Shown: positions 1-8,082, numbered from the stretch's first letter. The stretch: DNA of 24,047 bases from CAJXNP01 sp050305935 (GCA_050305935.1 JBNLGG010000063.1:1-24047), one strand, 5' to 3'. Numbers and translations: made by a program. The notes: a model not told the origin generated them from the letters alone.

Positions 1-656
1 TTATATCTTTTTGAGGAATATTCAAAGACTAATTGTTCGATTTCATCTGACAAAAATTCGCCGCCTTTCAAAACGGGAAAGCCGATAGCCCTGGCGCGAC
101 CTTTTAGTCCACAAATGATACCGGCAAGTGTTCCACCTGTTCCGCAAGCGCAGCAACTAAAATCAAAGCTCTGCTGTATCTGATCCACAATTTCCACACA
201 TCCTTTTACAGCATAGATATTGGATCCTCCTTCCGGCACCAGGTAGAAATCCCCAAATTTCTTTCTCAATTCATCGATAAAAGATTCTTCTGATTTTATG
301 CGATAAGCTGCCCGATCTATAAATTCCAGGTGCATCCCAAATTTTTCAGCGTCCTTTAAGGTCGGGTTTAGGGGTTCAATTCGCTCGCCTCTAATAATCC
401 CGATAGTCTTAAAACTATATTTGTTGCCTGCATAAGCGAGGGCATGGATGTGATTAGAATATGCCCCTCCAAAGGTCAGCAATGTTTGATGGCCATCGGA
501 AGCAGCTTTCTCAATATTATATTTTAGTTTCCGGTATTTGTTTCCTGAAATGACCTCGTCCAGTTGATCTTCCCTTTTGACAAATAACCTCACGTCCTTC
601 TCAGAAAGAAGTGGGTCGTATATTTCTACTTCGTTCGTTTGTTTGACCGGGAACAT
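1..656 (-). CDS. PLP-dependent ACC deaminase/D-cysteine desulfhydrase family enzyme, 3' end cut by the window
   Basis: About 218 residues are visible; the C-terminus lies beyond the left edge. The family uses pyridoxal phosphate to deaminate 1-aminocyclopropane-1-carboxylate or to split D-cysteine to pyruvate, H2S and ammonia, in the cytoplasm. Seen here: KRED at 27-30, then SGNKYRKL with the PLP-binding Lys at residue 40, FGGAYSNH with the active-site Ser at 67, and the phosphate-binding loop CGTGGTLAG. The Lys-Ser spacing of 27 equals that of ACC deaminase (K51/S78). The start at 656 gives MFPVKQTNEVEIYDPL; the frame is open upstream only to a stop near 696, with no better start. It diverges from thrB. 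The residues separating deaminase from desulfhydrase lie in the missing C-terminus, so the substrate is undecided. Bacteroidota members are usually annotated as D-cysteine desulfhydrase or simply as PLP enzymes. Confidence 0.85.
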   Translation of the reverse strand, partial: MFPVKQTNEVEIYDPLLSEKDVRLFVKREDQLDEVISGNKYRKLKYNIEKAASDGHQTLLTFGGAYSNHIHALAYAGNKYSFKTIGIIRGERIEPLNPTLKDAEKFGMHLEFIDRAAYRIKSEESFIDELRKKFGDFYLVPEGGSNIYAVKGCVEIVDQIQQSFDFSCCACGTGGTLAGIICGLKGRARAIGFPVLKGGEFLSDEIEQLVFEYSSKRY

Positions 657-781
657 GGATAAGGTTTTAAATTCAAGCCAATTTAAAGAATGCAGTCACA
701 ATCTGAAACGTTCCGCGAATATCCTGAACGATATTGTTTTCATAACCACTTATTGATCTCATTTTTATATATTCGCCCATA

Positions 782-1711
782 ATGGAAAAAATCAAAGTTT
801 TTGCCCCGGCTACAGTAGCCAATGTCACTTGTGGATTTGATATCCTGGGTTTTGCAGTGGATGCGCCTGGTGATGAAATCATCCTAAAAAAAACGGATTC
901 AAAAAAAGTAGCCATTTCAAAAATAACAGGAGATGACGGAAAATTACCTTATGATACAGAAAAAAACACGTGTAGCGTAGTCATCCAATTGTTTTTAAAT
1001 GACCTGAAAAGCGATCAGGGAATTGATATCGAAATACATAAAATGATGCCCCTGGGAAGTGGGCTTGGTTCCAGCGCAGCGAGTTCTGCGGCAGCAATTT
1101 TTGCCATCAATGAATTGATGGGGCGACCAAAAAAAATGGAGGAGCTTCTACCCTATGCCATGGAAGGTGAGCGCGCTGCCTGCGGGGCGGCCCACGCTGA
1201 TAATGTAGCGCCAGCTTTGTTTGGCGGGTTCGTTTTGATAAGAAGCTATGATCCCTTAGATACCATAAAGCTTCCTGTTCCTGAAAGTTTATTTGCCACG
1301 CTAATTCATCCGCAGATAGAGGTGAAAACCAAAGACGCCCGGGAGATATTGCGAAAAGAAATCCAATTCAAGGATTCTGTCAAGCAATCCGGAAATGTTG
1401 CCGGGCTGATTGCCGGATTGCTTTTACCTGACATCGACTTGTTAAGCCGGTCGCTTCATGATCATATTGTGGAGCCTATCCGGTCCATCCTGATTCCCGG
1501 CTATGACGATGTAAAAAAAGCCGCAATTCAAGCTGGGGCTTTAGGTGCTGGAATTTCAGGATCCGGCCCTTCCATTTTTGCGTTGAGTGATTCAAAAAAC
1601 ACCGCTGAAAAAATTGGGCAAGAAATGAGTACGGTCTTTGCTAAATTGGAAATAGAAAGTGAAGTGTATGTGTCCCAGGTGAATAAGCAGGGACCAAAAA
1701 TTATTGGATAA
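782..1711 (+). CDS. thrB: Homoserine kinase
   Basis: A 309-aa GHMP-family kinase that phosphorylates L-homoserine with ATP, the penultimate step of threonine synthesis, in the cytoplasm. The N-terminal PATVANVTCGFDILGFAVD (residues 9-27) is the substrate-side motif. The ATP-binding GHMP loop PLGSGLGSSAAS lies at 90-101, and the C-terminal GHMP motif GALGAGISGSGPSIFAL near 254. The length is normal for the family. No Shine-Dalgarno sequence precedes the ATG, as usual in Bacteroidota. thrA and thrC, its frequent operon partners, are not adjacent: upstream is a divergent PLP enzyme, and 11 nt downstream a secreted DUF1080 protein that is probably cotranscribed. Threonine synthase and the PLP enzyme share a fold class, but the neighbour lacks threonine-synthase features. 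Confidence 0.97.
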   Translation: MEKIKVFAPATVANVTCGFDILGFAVDAPGDEIILKKTDSKKVAISKITGDDGKLPYDTEKNTCSVVIQLFLNDLKSDQGIDIEIHKMMPLGSGLGSSAASSAAAIFAINELMGRPKKMEELLPYAMEGERAACGAAHADNVAPALFGGFVLIRSYDPLDTIKLPVPESLFATLIHPQIEVKTKDAREILRKEIQFKDSVKQSGNVAGLIAGLLLPDIDLLSRSLHDHIVEPIRSILIPGYDDVKKAAIQAGALGAGISGSGPSIFALSDSKNTAEKIGQEMSTVFAKLEIESEVYVSQVNKQGPKIIG

Positions 1712-1722
1712 AACGTAAAAAA

Positions 1723-2520
1723 ATGAAGAAATCTGTTTTGATAATTCTGACCATTTTTTCACTGCCTGCATTTTCGCAGGAAATAGAGCCAAAAGAGACT
1801 GAAGTATGGGAACCGGTACCGGCCGTCGTAACGCCAGGTAAGACCACAGAGGCACCATCAGACGCCATAGTATTATTCGATGGAAAAACCCTTGACCAAT
1901 GGCAAAATCCACAATTTAAAGGTGAGCCTACTACTGAGAAAGAAGTAGCTAGCAACATTGCCAAATTAGACAAAAACTTTACACATCAACCCGCCGGATG
2001 GACAATTGAAAATGGAGAATTGGTGGTTAAACCAGGAAATGGAGCGATTGAGACCAAAGAGAAATTCGGAAGCTTTCAACTGCACGTCGAATGGCTGGCA
2101 CCTAAAATGGAAGGTAAAAGCGGTCAGGGATATAGTAATAGTGGGATTTTCCTAATGAGCTTATACGAGTTACAAGTGTTAAATTCCTACGAAAACATGA
2201 CCTATTCAAACGGCCAGGCAGGAAGTATTTATAAACAACACATCCCACTCGCCAATGCCAGCAATCCCCCGGGCGAATGGCAGGCTTACGACGTGGTATT
2301 TACGGCACCGGTTTTTGATAAAAATGGGGAATTGGTTTCGCCAGCTTATGTTACTGCTTTTCATAACGGTGTCCTGATCCAAAATCATGTGGAATTGAAA
2401 GGTCCCACGGTGTATATTGGAAAACCTTTTTACGTCGCCCATCCTGAACAGATGCCTCTTCGCCTCCAGGATCATGGGGACAAGGTGCGATTCAGAAATA
2501 TCTGGATAAGAAATTTGTAA
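1723..2520 (+). CDS. Secreted DUF1080 (3-keto-disaccharide hydrolase-like) protein
   Basis: A 265-aa protein with a Sec signal peptide (MKKSVLIILTIFSLPAFSQ) and therefore exported to periplasm or surface. The DUF1080 domain starts at about residue 48 with the typical IVLFDGKTLDQWQ and continues through GWTIENGELVV, FGSFQLHVEW, NSGIFLM, the GEWQAYDVVF segment and a final VRFRNIWIRNL. The fold is a concanavalin-like beta sandwich. Some family members hydrolyse 3-keto-glycosides, but most have no tested function, so the substrate is unknown. It begins 11 nt after thrB, which suggests shared transcription without an obvious functional link. Its stop codon directly abuts the stop of the convergent pepE. 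Confidence 0.88.
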   Translation: MKKSVLIILTIFSLPAFSQEIEPKETEVWEPVPAVVTPGKTTEAPSDAIVLFDGKTLDQWQNPQFKGEPTTEKEVASNIAKLDKNFTHQPAGWTIENGELVVKPGNGAIETKEKFGSFQLHVEWLAPKMEGKSGQGYSNSGIFLMSLYELQVLNSYENMTYSNGQAGSIYKQHIPLANASNPPGEWQAYDVVFTAPVFDKNGELVSPAYVTAFHNGVLIQNHVELKGPTVYIGKPFYVAHPEQMPLRLQDHGDKVRFRNIWIRNL

Positions 2521-3231
2521 TCATAAAAACCGGTTGATTTGATCGCCTTCGGTAAGCTCAACCGGTTTTTTATCCCACATAAACAATTTCGCTTCGCCTG
2601 TGCCTCCAAGAATTGTTTGACCGTTGTTATGCTGAATAAACATTCCTTCAGGCAACCCAATTACCTTTCTCTCTCGATTTACTTCTAAGAACTCCATGAT
2701 GCGCTGGCTTCTTGACTCGCCACCATGTCCGGCAATGGTTTTTTCGGTGTAATGCGGATTAATTTGCCATGGAAAGAAATCTAAAGCCGCAAATGATGGT
2801 GGTTCTACGATAGGCATATCGTTGGTCGTCATAATCGACGGACCTGCAATATTTGACCCGGCACTCCACCCTATAAACGGAGCGCCTGAATCCACCTTTT
2901 TGCGAATGGAAGCTATCAGATTATTTTTATACAATAGATTAATTAATTGAAATGTATTCCCTCCTCCCACGATGATTCCTTCACAATTCTCAATTTCCAG
3001 AGCCATATTCGCAACCGTGTGCAAGCTTATCACATGGTGACCGATCGCCTGAAAACCATTTTCCACGGCCTTATAATATTCATCGTAGCTGATTGTCACC
3101 CCGGCAAATGGAACAAAAAGTAACCGAAGAGACTTTTCCCCCAGGAATTTGCGAATATGCTCTTTTGGCCAGTCCAGGTAGGCTTCTCCCGGCATCGTGG
3201 AGTTACTTAACAGCATGTATTTCATATACAA
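2521..3231 (-). CDS. pepE: Dipeptidase E (peptidase S51)
   Basis: A 236-aa cytoplasmic serine peptidase that cleaves N-terminal Asp-Xaa dipeptides, with a glutamine-amidotransferase-like fold. Motifs seen: LLSNSTMPG, FVPFAGVT, GGGNTFQL (90-96), GWSAGSN with nucleophile Ser123, TTNDMPIVEP with Asp138, INPHY with His160, and GLPEGMFIQ. The Ser/Asp/His spacing equals the Salmonella PepE triad (120/135/157). The ATG at 3225 (Met3) aligns exactly with the enterobacterial start, so the protein may be two residues shorter than given here. The final 16 codons contain a 13-bp inverted repeat acting as a terminator for the opposing transcript. The gene stands alone between two plus-strand genes. Confidence 0.95.
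   Translation of the reverse strand: MYMKYMLLSNSTMPGEAYLDWPKEHIRKFLGEKSLRLLFVPFAGVTISYDEYYKAVENGFQAIGHHVISLHTVANMALEIENCEGIIVGGGNTFQLINLLYKNNLIASIRKKVDSGAPFIGWSAGSNIAGPSIMTTNDMPIVEPPSFAALDFFPWQINPHYTEKTIAGHGGESRSQRIMEFLEVNRERKVIGLPEGMFIQHNNGQTILGGTGEAKLFMWDKKPVELTEGDQINRFL
2525..2571. terminator. Bidirectional intrinsic terminator inside the 3' end of pepE
   Basis: A perfect 13-bp inverted repeat, AAAAACCGGTTGA at 2525-2537 and TCAACCGGTTTTT at 2558-2570, encloses a 20-nt loop. It starts 5 nt after the stop of the DUF1080 gene and is followed by a T-run on the plus strand. On the minus strand the stem also ends in TTTTT just before the pepE stop. It should end both convergent transcripts. 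It is unusual because it is coding sequence of pepE (the C-terminal residues KPVEL...NRFL). Confidence 0.85.
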
Positions 3232-3280
3232 TAAATGTTTTTATTAAATTTACACTTCAATCAAACAATCATTATCACCT

Positions 3281-4402
3281 ATGAACAAGGTATTTATAAT
3301 TTTTACAGGTTATTTATTGGCTTTTTTTTCCCTGACAACCATATCAACACTTTGTTACGCGCAAGCTAACGGATATGAGTTAATAAATAAAAATGCCACA
3401 GAAAAAACGAACACGCTTTATCAAAACCTTAGTACTATCAAAACAAAGGGGGTGATGTTTGGGCACCAAGACGACCTGGCGCTAGGGGTAAATTGGAAGC
3501 TTGAAGATGGCCGTTCTGATATTATGGAAGTGTGCAATGACTTCCCGGCGGTATTCGGTTGGGATGTTGAGAATATTGGTATTCAAAAGGAAAACCGAGA
3601 TGGTATCAGCTTTGACATGATGGTCAATTGGATCCAGCTAAGCTATAAAAGCGGAGGTATTAACACCATTAGCTGGTCAATGGCCAATCCGACTGCAGAC
3701 GGCACTAACCCTGTCGCGTCGATACTGTCTGAAGGTGAAAATCATGCCAGGTTCAAAATGCAGCTTGATGCAATTGCGAATTTCGCCAACCAACTGAACA
3801 TCGGTAAAGGCGACAAAAAGATAATTCCTATCATTTTCAGGCCTTTTCATCAAGGCAGCTGTGATTCATTCTGGTGGTCAAAGGAAAATTGCTCGCCTGA
3901 AGAATTTAAAAGCCTCTGGAAGTTCACGGTAGATTATCTAACGAAAGAGAAGGGCATAAACAACCTGATTTTTGCGTATTCTACAGATGCTTTCCACTCG
4001 AAGACTGAATTTATGGAATACTACCCCGGCGATGAATACGTTGACATCATCGGCCTCAATCTCTACGACACAGGAAGCCAGGATTTCGCACTGGAGTTAT
4101 CAAGGAAATTGCTGGTTCTAAATGAAATCGGTACCGGACATGGAAAAGTTACGGCCATCACTGAAACCGGATATAACCAGGTTCCGTCTACTAACTGGTG
4201 GACAGATCAATTAGCAAAAGGAATTTTTTCCAATAGGGCGACGGCAAATATTTCCTACGTAATGATTGGAAAAAACCTAAGTTCTGACCATTTTTATGCT
4301 CCATATCCTGAGCATTCGAGTGCGGAGAATTTTTTACTACTGTACCAGAATATGTACACTTTGTTTTTAGAAGACATTCAGGATGTATATGTCACCCGGT
4401 AA
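3281..4402 (+). CDS. Secreted glycoside hydrolase family 26 (beta-mannanase-like) protein with Gln at the acid/base position
   Basis: A 373-aa exported protein (signal peptide about 1-28, ending CYAQA) spanning one GH26 (beta/alpha)8 barrel, a family mostly of beta-1,4-mannanases that act with retention. Family motifs seen: GVMFGHQDDLALG (57-69), FGWDVENIG, WSMANP, IIFRPFHQGS (182-193), FWWSKENCSPEEFKSLW, YYPGDEYVDIIGLNLYD (247-263) and ITETG with the nucleophile Glu295. In active GH26 enzymes the strand-4 motif reads RP[WFL]HE, with Glu as acid/base. Here the codon at 3851-3853 is CAA, giving Gln191, and the following HTGSWFWWG-like stretch is also altered (GSCDSFWWS). The frame is intact and the fold motifs are well kept, so this is a maintained protein of uncertain catalytic ability. 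There are no SusC/SusD genes in the window. A terminator follows at 4431. Confidence 0.9.
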   Translation: MNKVFIIFTGYLLAFFSLTTISTLCYAQANGYELINKNATEKTNTLYQNLSTIKTKGVMFGHQDDLALGVNWKLEDGRSDIMEVCNDFPAVFGWDVENIGIQKENRDGISFDMMVNWIQLSYKSGGINTISWSMANPTADGTNPVASILSEGENHARFKMQLDAIANFANQLNIGKGDKKIIPIIFRPFHQGSCDSFWWSKENCSPEEFKSLWKFTVDYLTKEKGINNLIFAYSTDAFHSKTEFMEYYPGDEYVDIIGLNLYDTGSQDFALELSRKLLVLNEIGTGHGKVTAITETGYNQVPSTNWWTDQLAKGIFSNRATANISYVMIGKNLSSDHFYAPYPEHSSAENFLLLYQNMYTLFLEDIQDVYVTR

Positions 4403-4430
4403 AAGAATTTAGTTAGCTGTTTATCATATT

Positions 4431-4461
4431 AAAAGGCTGCCTCATTCGGAGGCAGTCTTTT
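4431..4461. terminator. Bidirectional terminator between the GH26 gene and yjbQ
   Basis: The stem GGCTGCCTC / GAGGCAGTC (CTGCCTC 4437-4443 with GAGGCAG 4449-4455, extended by a G-U and a G-C pair) has the loop ATTCG. It is flanked by AAAA on the left and TTTTTT on the right. It sits exactly between the ends of two convergent genes and can serve both. Confidence 0.92.
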
Positions 4462-4902
4462 TTATTCCCGTTCGCTCCCGATAACTGTCGCCACTATTTT
4501 TCTGGATCCTCCATAATTTCGGTGTTCGCATAGGTAAATGCCCTGCCATGTCCCCAGGTTTAACTTTCCATTTGTAATGGGGATTAACACAGCAGCTCCC
4601 AAAAGAGATGACTTTATGTGGGCTGGCATGTCGTCTGCTCCTTCGTAGTTATGCTGATAGTAGGGAGCATCTTCAGGAACATATCTATTGAAATGACTTT
4701 CAAAATCTTTTCGCACGGTAGGATCGGCATTTTCATTAATGGTGAGTGCGGCGGAAGTATGCTTTATAAATACCTGTAGGGTCCCAATTGCGATTTGATT
4801 AATCTCAGGTATTGCATTTAAGACTTCCCGGGTGATAAGATGAAACCCCCTTGGGAAGGCAGGTAGGTTTATTTCTTTTTGCAAACTTAACATGCGGCTC
4901 AT
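4462..4902 (-). CDS. yjbQ: YjbQ/UPF0047 family protein
   Basis: A 146-aa cytoplasmic protein of the YjbQ family, whose members can supply a weak secondary thiamine-phosphate synthase activity; the physiological role is unsettled. The three family blocks are present: IKHTSAALTINENAD (46-60), EGADDMPAHIKSSLLG (87-102) and GTWQGIYLCEHR (117-128), which hold the conserved His and Glu residues. The length is normal. The start ATG overlaps the stop of the upstream lipoprotein gene (ATGA, 4899-4902), indicating translational coupling. A second ATG three codons in (4893) is an alternative start. It is the last gene of the prfA - lipoprotein - yjbQ operon. Confidence 0.94.
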   Translation of the reverse strand: MSRMLSLQKEINLPAFPRGFHLITREVLNAIPEINQIAIGTLQVFIKHTSAALTINENADPTVRKDFESHFNRYVPEDAPYYQHNYEGADDMPAHIKSSLLGAAVLIPITNGKLNLGTWQGIYLCEHRNYGGSRKIVATVIGSERE

Positions 4903-6275
4903 TTTGCGAGGTATTCATAGGCACCAATATCGGGAGTACCATCCCTGATGGCGCTGTCTAAGTCTATAAGCAAGTCAATATCAAGACCCCTATCTATCGC
5001 TGGAGAAAGTGTGTCAAGGTGAAAGTCGTAATTAAATGGGTTTTTAAACTTAGGATCCACATTTAGCTGGTTCTCATTGATATCAAGGTCTTGATTGTTG
5101 GTTTTTAAAATATTGTAAGCCAATAACAATTCTGCCCTTGTTTCGCCTGTAAAATCCAATTCTATTTCATTTTCCAAGTCCCCATGTATGATGGTATTGA
5201 CCATCGAGAGATTAATATCTTCCCTCAAAACATCATCATTATCCAGAACAATGTAATCTGAAAAATATGAAACCGAGGTTTTTCGGATGAAATCAAAGGA
5301 ATAATTAGCAAACGTGCAATTTAAGTAGGTGTAATTACCTCCGGCAAAATTTCCCACCACCAATTCGCGGCAATTATTTATAAGTGTGTTATCCAAATAA
5401 ACATCGGAAGTAAAACTCAAAAGCCCTGCCTGGCTCATATTTTCTATGATGGTGTTCTTGACAATCAAATCAGGGACGGTGTCGTTGTCCGGGGTTCCCA
5501 CCCTCAGCCCAATCTGGCCATTTCTGATCGTCACAAAATCCATTCGATTTTCTTTGCTCCCTTCAAGAAAATAAATCCCTCCCCATTGGCCCAACGCATT
5601 TTCATAATGTGGTTCCAGGCGATCATTCCTGATGATGATCCTTTTTTCGGAAGTTCCTTTCATCTGGAGAGACCCTTTTACCAGAATGTTAGTCCTTGGT
5701 GCGCAATAAACCAACACACCCGGCTCCACCAGAAGTGTGCAGAGGCTGTCGATGAGGATAGATTTATACAACACATAGGGCCTGTTACCTTGCCACACCG
5801 AATTACATGCCAAAACGGAGTCCCCCAGAAAATAGGCGTCCTGACCCCAGGAAATTAACTTAATATCCTGCTGTGTATTATTAGTTGTTACAACGATCGA
5901 ATCCCTTACCAAAAAAGGTAGGTCCTGATCCATCGGGTTAATCAAGACTTCAACCAATACCATCAAGCTGTCATTACCAAGAATCTCAATACCTTCAAAT
6001 GACTTTCTATAATCACCATTTATCGAGAGGGTATAGGGAGATTTACTACCCTTGCCAAGTGTGATGTCGGAAATCTTTAAAGCCTTGTTGTGGGTGTTTC
6101 GCAGGTAAACCCTTCTCGTGGTGCTTCCCACACTTGAAAACAAGGTGTCAAAACGAATGGTATCCTGAGACAAGGTCAAACCTCCATGATAGCCTATGTC
6201 TATCTCCTCGTTTAGTGGTTTACATGACCAAACCCACACGGGAAGTAATAAAAATATGAGGTAATAATTCTTCAA
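4899..6275 (-). CDS. Lipoprotein with parallel beta-helix (pectate-lyase-like/NosD-type) fold
   Basis: A 458-aa protein. The N-terminus MKNYYLIFLLLPVWVWSC ends in a lipobox with lipidated Cys18. Residues 30-150 look like an immunoglobulin-like beta domain (DTIRFDTLFSSVGSTTRRVYLRN, with repeats of the choice-of-anchor/HYDIN type). From about 185 to 440 short beta-strands follow with Asn-rich turns: VEPGVLVYC, GSLQMKGTSEKRIIIRND, GQWGGIYF, VTIRNGQIGL, VKNTIIENMSQAGLL, LDNTLINNCRELVVG. This is the pattern of a right-handed parallel beta-helix. The end, SPAIDRGLDIDLLIDLDS then GTPDIGAYEY, is the typical C-terminal cap of such proteins in Bacteroidota. No catalytic residues can be assigned. It starts 24 nt after prfA and overlaps yjbQ by 4 nt. 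It is probably anchored in the outer membrane; the function is unknown. Confidence 0.88.
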   Translation of the reverse strand: MKNYYLIFLLLPVWVWSCKPLNEEIDIGYHGGLTLSQDTIRFDTLFSSVGSTTRRVYLRNTHNKALKISDITLGKGSKSPYTLSINGDYRKSFEGIEILGNDSLMVLVEVLINPMDQDLPFLVRDSIVVTTNNTQQDIKLISWGQDAYFLGDSVLACNSVWQGNRPYVLYKSILIDSLCTLLVEPGVLVYCAPRTNILVKGSLQMKGTSEKRIIIRNDRLEPHYENALGQWGGIYFLEGSKENRMDFVTIRNGQIGLRVGTPDNDTVPDLIVKNTIIENMSQAGLLSFTSDVYLDNTLINNCRELVVGNFAGGNYTYLNCTFANYSFDFIRKTSVSYFSDYIVLDNDDVLREDINLSMVNTIIHGDLENEIELDFTGETRAELLLAYNILKTNNQDLDINENQLNVDPKFKNPFNYDFHLDTLSPAIDRGLDIDLLIDLDSAIRDGTPDIGAYEYLAK

Positions 6276-6299
6276 ATCTAATTCTAATTATAGTGAAGG

Positions 6300-7367
6300 T
6301 TACTGATTTGCCTTCATCCTCTCAGCATTGTCAGCGATTCGTAGCGCCTCTATAAAATCATCAAGGTCTCCATCTATAATGGCAGGTAGATTATAACTCG
6401 TCTTATTTATTCGATGATCTGTGACCCGGCTTTGCGGATAGTTATAGGTTCTGATTTTATCTGACCGGTCACCGCTCCCCACCAGCGATTTTCTATGGGC
6501 ACTTACCTCCGCATTCTTCTTTTTCACCTCAATTTCATACAATCTGGATCGCAACACGGTAAGCGCCTTGTCATAGTTAGCATGCTGAGACCTGCCGTCC
6601 TGACACTCTACTACCATACCTGAAGGTATGTGGGTCAAGCGCACTGCTGATTCCGTTTTATTGATATGCTGGCCACCCGCTCCGGAAGCCCGGAACGTGT
6701 CCTTTTTGATATCACTCAGGTTTAGCTTAAAATCGACTTCTTCTGCTTCGGGGAGAATGGCGACACTCGCCGCTGATGTATGGACCCGGCCTTGGGATTC
6801 CGTAGCTGGCACCCGCTGCACCCTGTGTACTCCCGATTCAAACTTTAGCTTGCCATAAACCTCGTCCCCAGTAATAGAGGCAACAATTCTACTATACCCC
6901 CCGGCGGTTCCCTCCACAAATTCATTTATGGCCAGCGACCATCCCTGATCATCGCAATATCGCTGGTACATTCTAAACAAATCACCGGCGAAGATCGAAG
7001 ACTCGTCACCGCCTGCTCCGGCCCTTATTTCCAGAATGGCATTCTTATCGTCATTTGGATCTCTCGGTATAAGCATTACCTTGAGTTCTTCTTCCAGTTC
7101 TTCCTTTTTTGGAACTAATTCATCAAGTTCAATTTTTGCCATTTCCCTAAACTCCTCATCCTTCTCGGTTTCCAGCACGGTTTTGGCACTTTTTAAATTT
7201 CCAGTTACGAGCCTGTACTCTTCGTACTTTTTTACAATCTTTTCAAGATGCTTGTATTCTTTCGTGAGTTTAGTAAAAACTGCCATATCTGAGGTCACCT
7301 CAGGCTGTACAATGAGCTGGCTCACTTCTTCAAACCTCGCCTTTATTTCTTCTAATTTTTCAATCAT
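6300..7367 (-). CDS. prfA: Peptide chain release factor 1
   Basis: A 355-aa class I release factor that recognises UAA and UAG at the ribosomal A site and triggers peptidyl-tRNA hydrolysis. The RF1-specific tripeptide anticodon PAT is at 187-189 (RVQRVPATESQGRVH), whereas RF2 would have SPF. The catalytic GGQ is at 231-233 (ASGAGGQHINKTESAVR), the substrate of PrmC methylation in other bacteria. The acidic N-terminal coiled domain (1-110) is intact and the length is normal. The ATG at 7367 gives MIEKLEEIKARFEEV, matching family starts. It is the first gene of a three-gene operon and diverges from the yfiR-like gene across 188 nt. Confidence 0.98.
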   Translation of the reverse strand: MIEKLEEIKARFEEVSQLIVQPEVTSDMAVFTKLTKEYKHLEKIVKKYEEYRLVTGNLKSAKTVLETEKDEEFREMAKIELDELVPKKEELEEELKVMLIPRDPNDDKNAILEIRAGAGGDESSIFAGDLFRMYQRYCDDQGWSLAINEFVEGTAGGYSRIVASITGDEVYGKLKFESGVHRVQRVPATESQGRVHTSAASVAILPEAEEVDFKLNLSDIKKDTFRASGAGGQHINKTESAVRLTHIPSGMVVECQDGRSQHANYDKALTVLRSRLYEIEVKKKNAEVSAHRKSLVGSGDRSDKIRTYNYPQSRVTDHRINKTSYNLPAIIDGDLDDFIEALRIADNAERMKANQ

Positions 7368-7555
7368 ATAACTCTGTCACTATCGATTCTACAGCTTAAA
7401 AATGTCCAAACAATGTTATTACGCCATTTATGTATTGATTTCATCAGATTGCACACTCTTTCAAATTTTTGTGGCATCAAATTTGGTTTAGATCGTAGCA
7501 TATATTGGTACTGACCACTTTTTGACAAACCCATTACTTTTTAAGAAACTATATT

Positions 7556-8062
7556 ATGAAGATTAAAAAATTATTGCTCGTAATGGGAATCCTACTGTTT
7601 TCATTTTATTCGCAAGCGCAAATCTACAATTATTATCAGATTTTTATATACAACTTTGCAAAGTACATACAGTGGCCCACCGACAAACAATCAGGTGATT
7701 TTGTCATCGGAGTGTTGGGGGATTCGCCCATCACAGAAAACCTGAACAAAATGGCCGCTCTAAAGAAGGTGGGTGCTCAAACCATTAAAATCGTCATCTT
7801 CCAATCGGTCAATGAGATTAATTCCTGTCACATGCTTTTTGTTCCTTTGGAAAAAAGCAGTTCCATCGCAGCTGTTAAATCCAGACTCGCAGACAATTCT
7901 ACCTTAATCATCACGGAAAAAGATGGAATGGCAAAACAGGGAAGTAATATCAATTTTATTGTGGTCGACGGAAAGTTAAGGTTTGAGTTAAATAGGGAGG
8001 AAACGGAAAAGTCTAATTTAAAAATATCAAGCGATCTTATAAAATTAGCTATATTGATTTAA
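7556..8062 (+). CDS. YfiR-like periplasmic protein (DUF4154)
   Basis: A 168-aa protein with a signal peptide (about 1-21, ending SQAQ) and a single YfiR/DUF4154 domain. Family marks: IYNFAKYIQWP at 31-41, FVIGVLGDSPI, the INSCHMLFVP segment, LIITEKDGMAKQGSNI, and FIVVDGKLRFELN followed by LKISSDLIKLA at the C-terminus. In Pseudomonas, YfiR is the periplasmic repressor of the diguanylate cyclase YfiN and responds to redox and envelope stress. In Bacteroidota these proteins often sit beside membrane sensors, as here, where a HAMP-GAF-PAS receptor follows. No YfiN or YfiB homologue is present. A strong terminator after this gene suggests it is its own transcript. The partnership with the next gene is inferred from adjacency only. 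Confidence 0.88.
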   Translation: MKIKKLLLVMGILLFSFYSQAQIYNYYQIFIYNFAKYIQWPTDKQSGDFVIGVLGDSPITENLNKMAALKKVGAQTIKIVIFQSVNEINSCHMLFVPLEKSSSIAAVKSRLADNSTLIITEKDGMAKQGSNINFIVVDGKLRFELNREETEKSNLKISSDLIKLAILI

Positions 8063-8082
8063 CCCATTTTAGAATAAAATTT

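Noticed and set aside
768..775. TATATTCG as a -7 element giving a leaderless thrB mRNA starting at about 782.
   Set aside because: It is one mismatch from TAnnTTTG, but no TTG lies at the right distance upstream. It is too weak to list as a promoter.
3281..4402. The GH26 gene as a pseudogene because of the lost acid/base residue.
   Set aside because: The frame, signal peptide, nucleophile and fold motifs are intact with no stops or frameshifts, so a maintained divergent protein is more likely.
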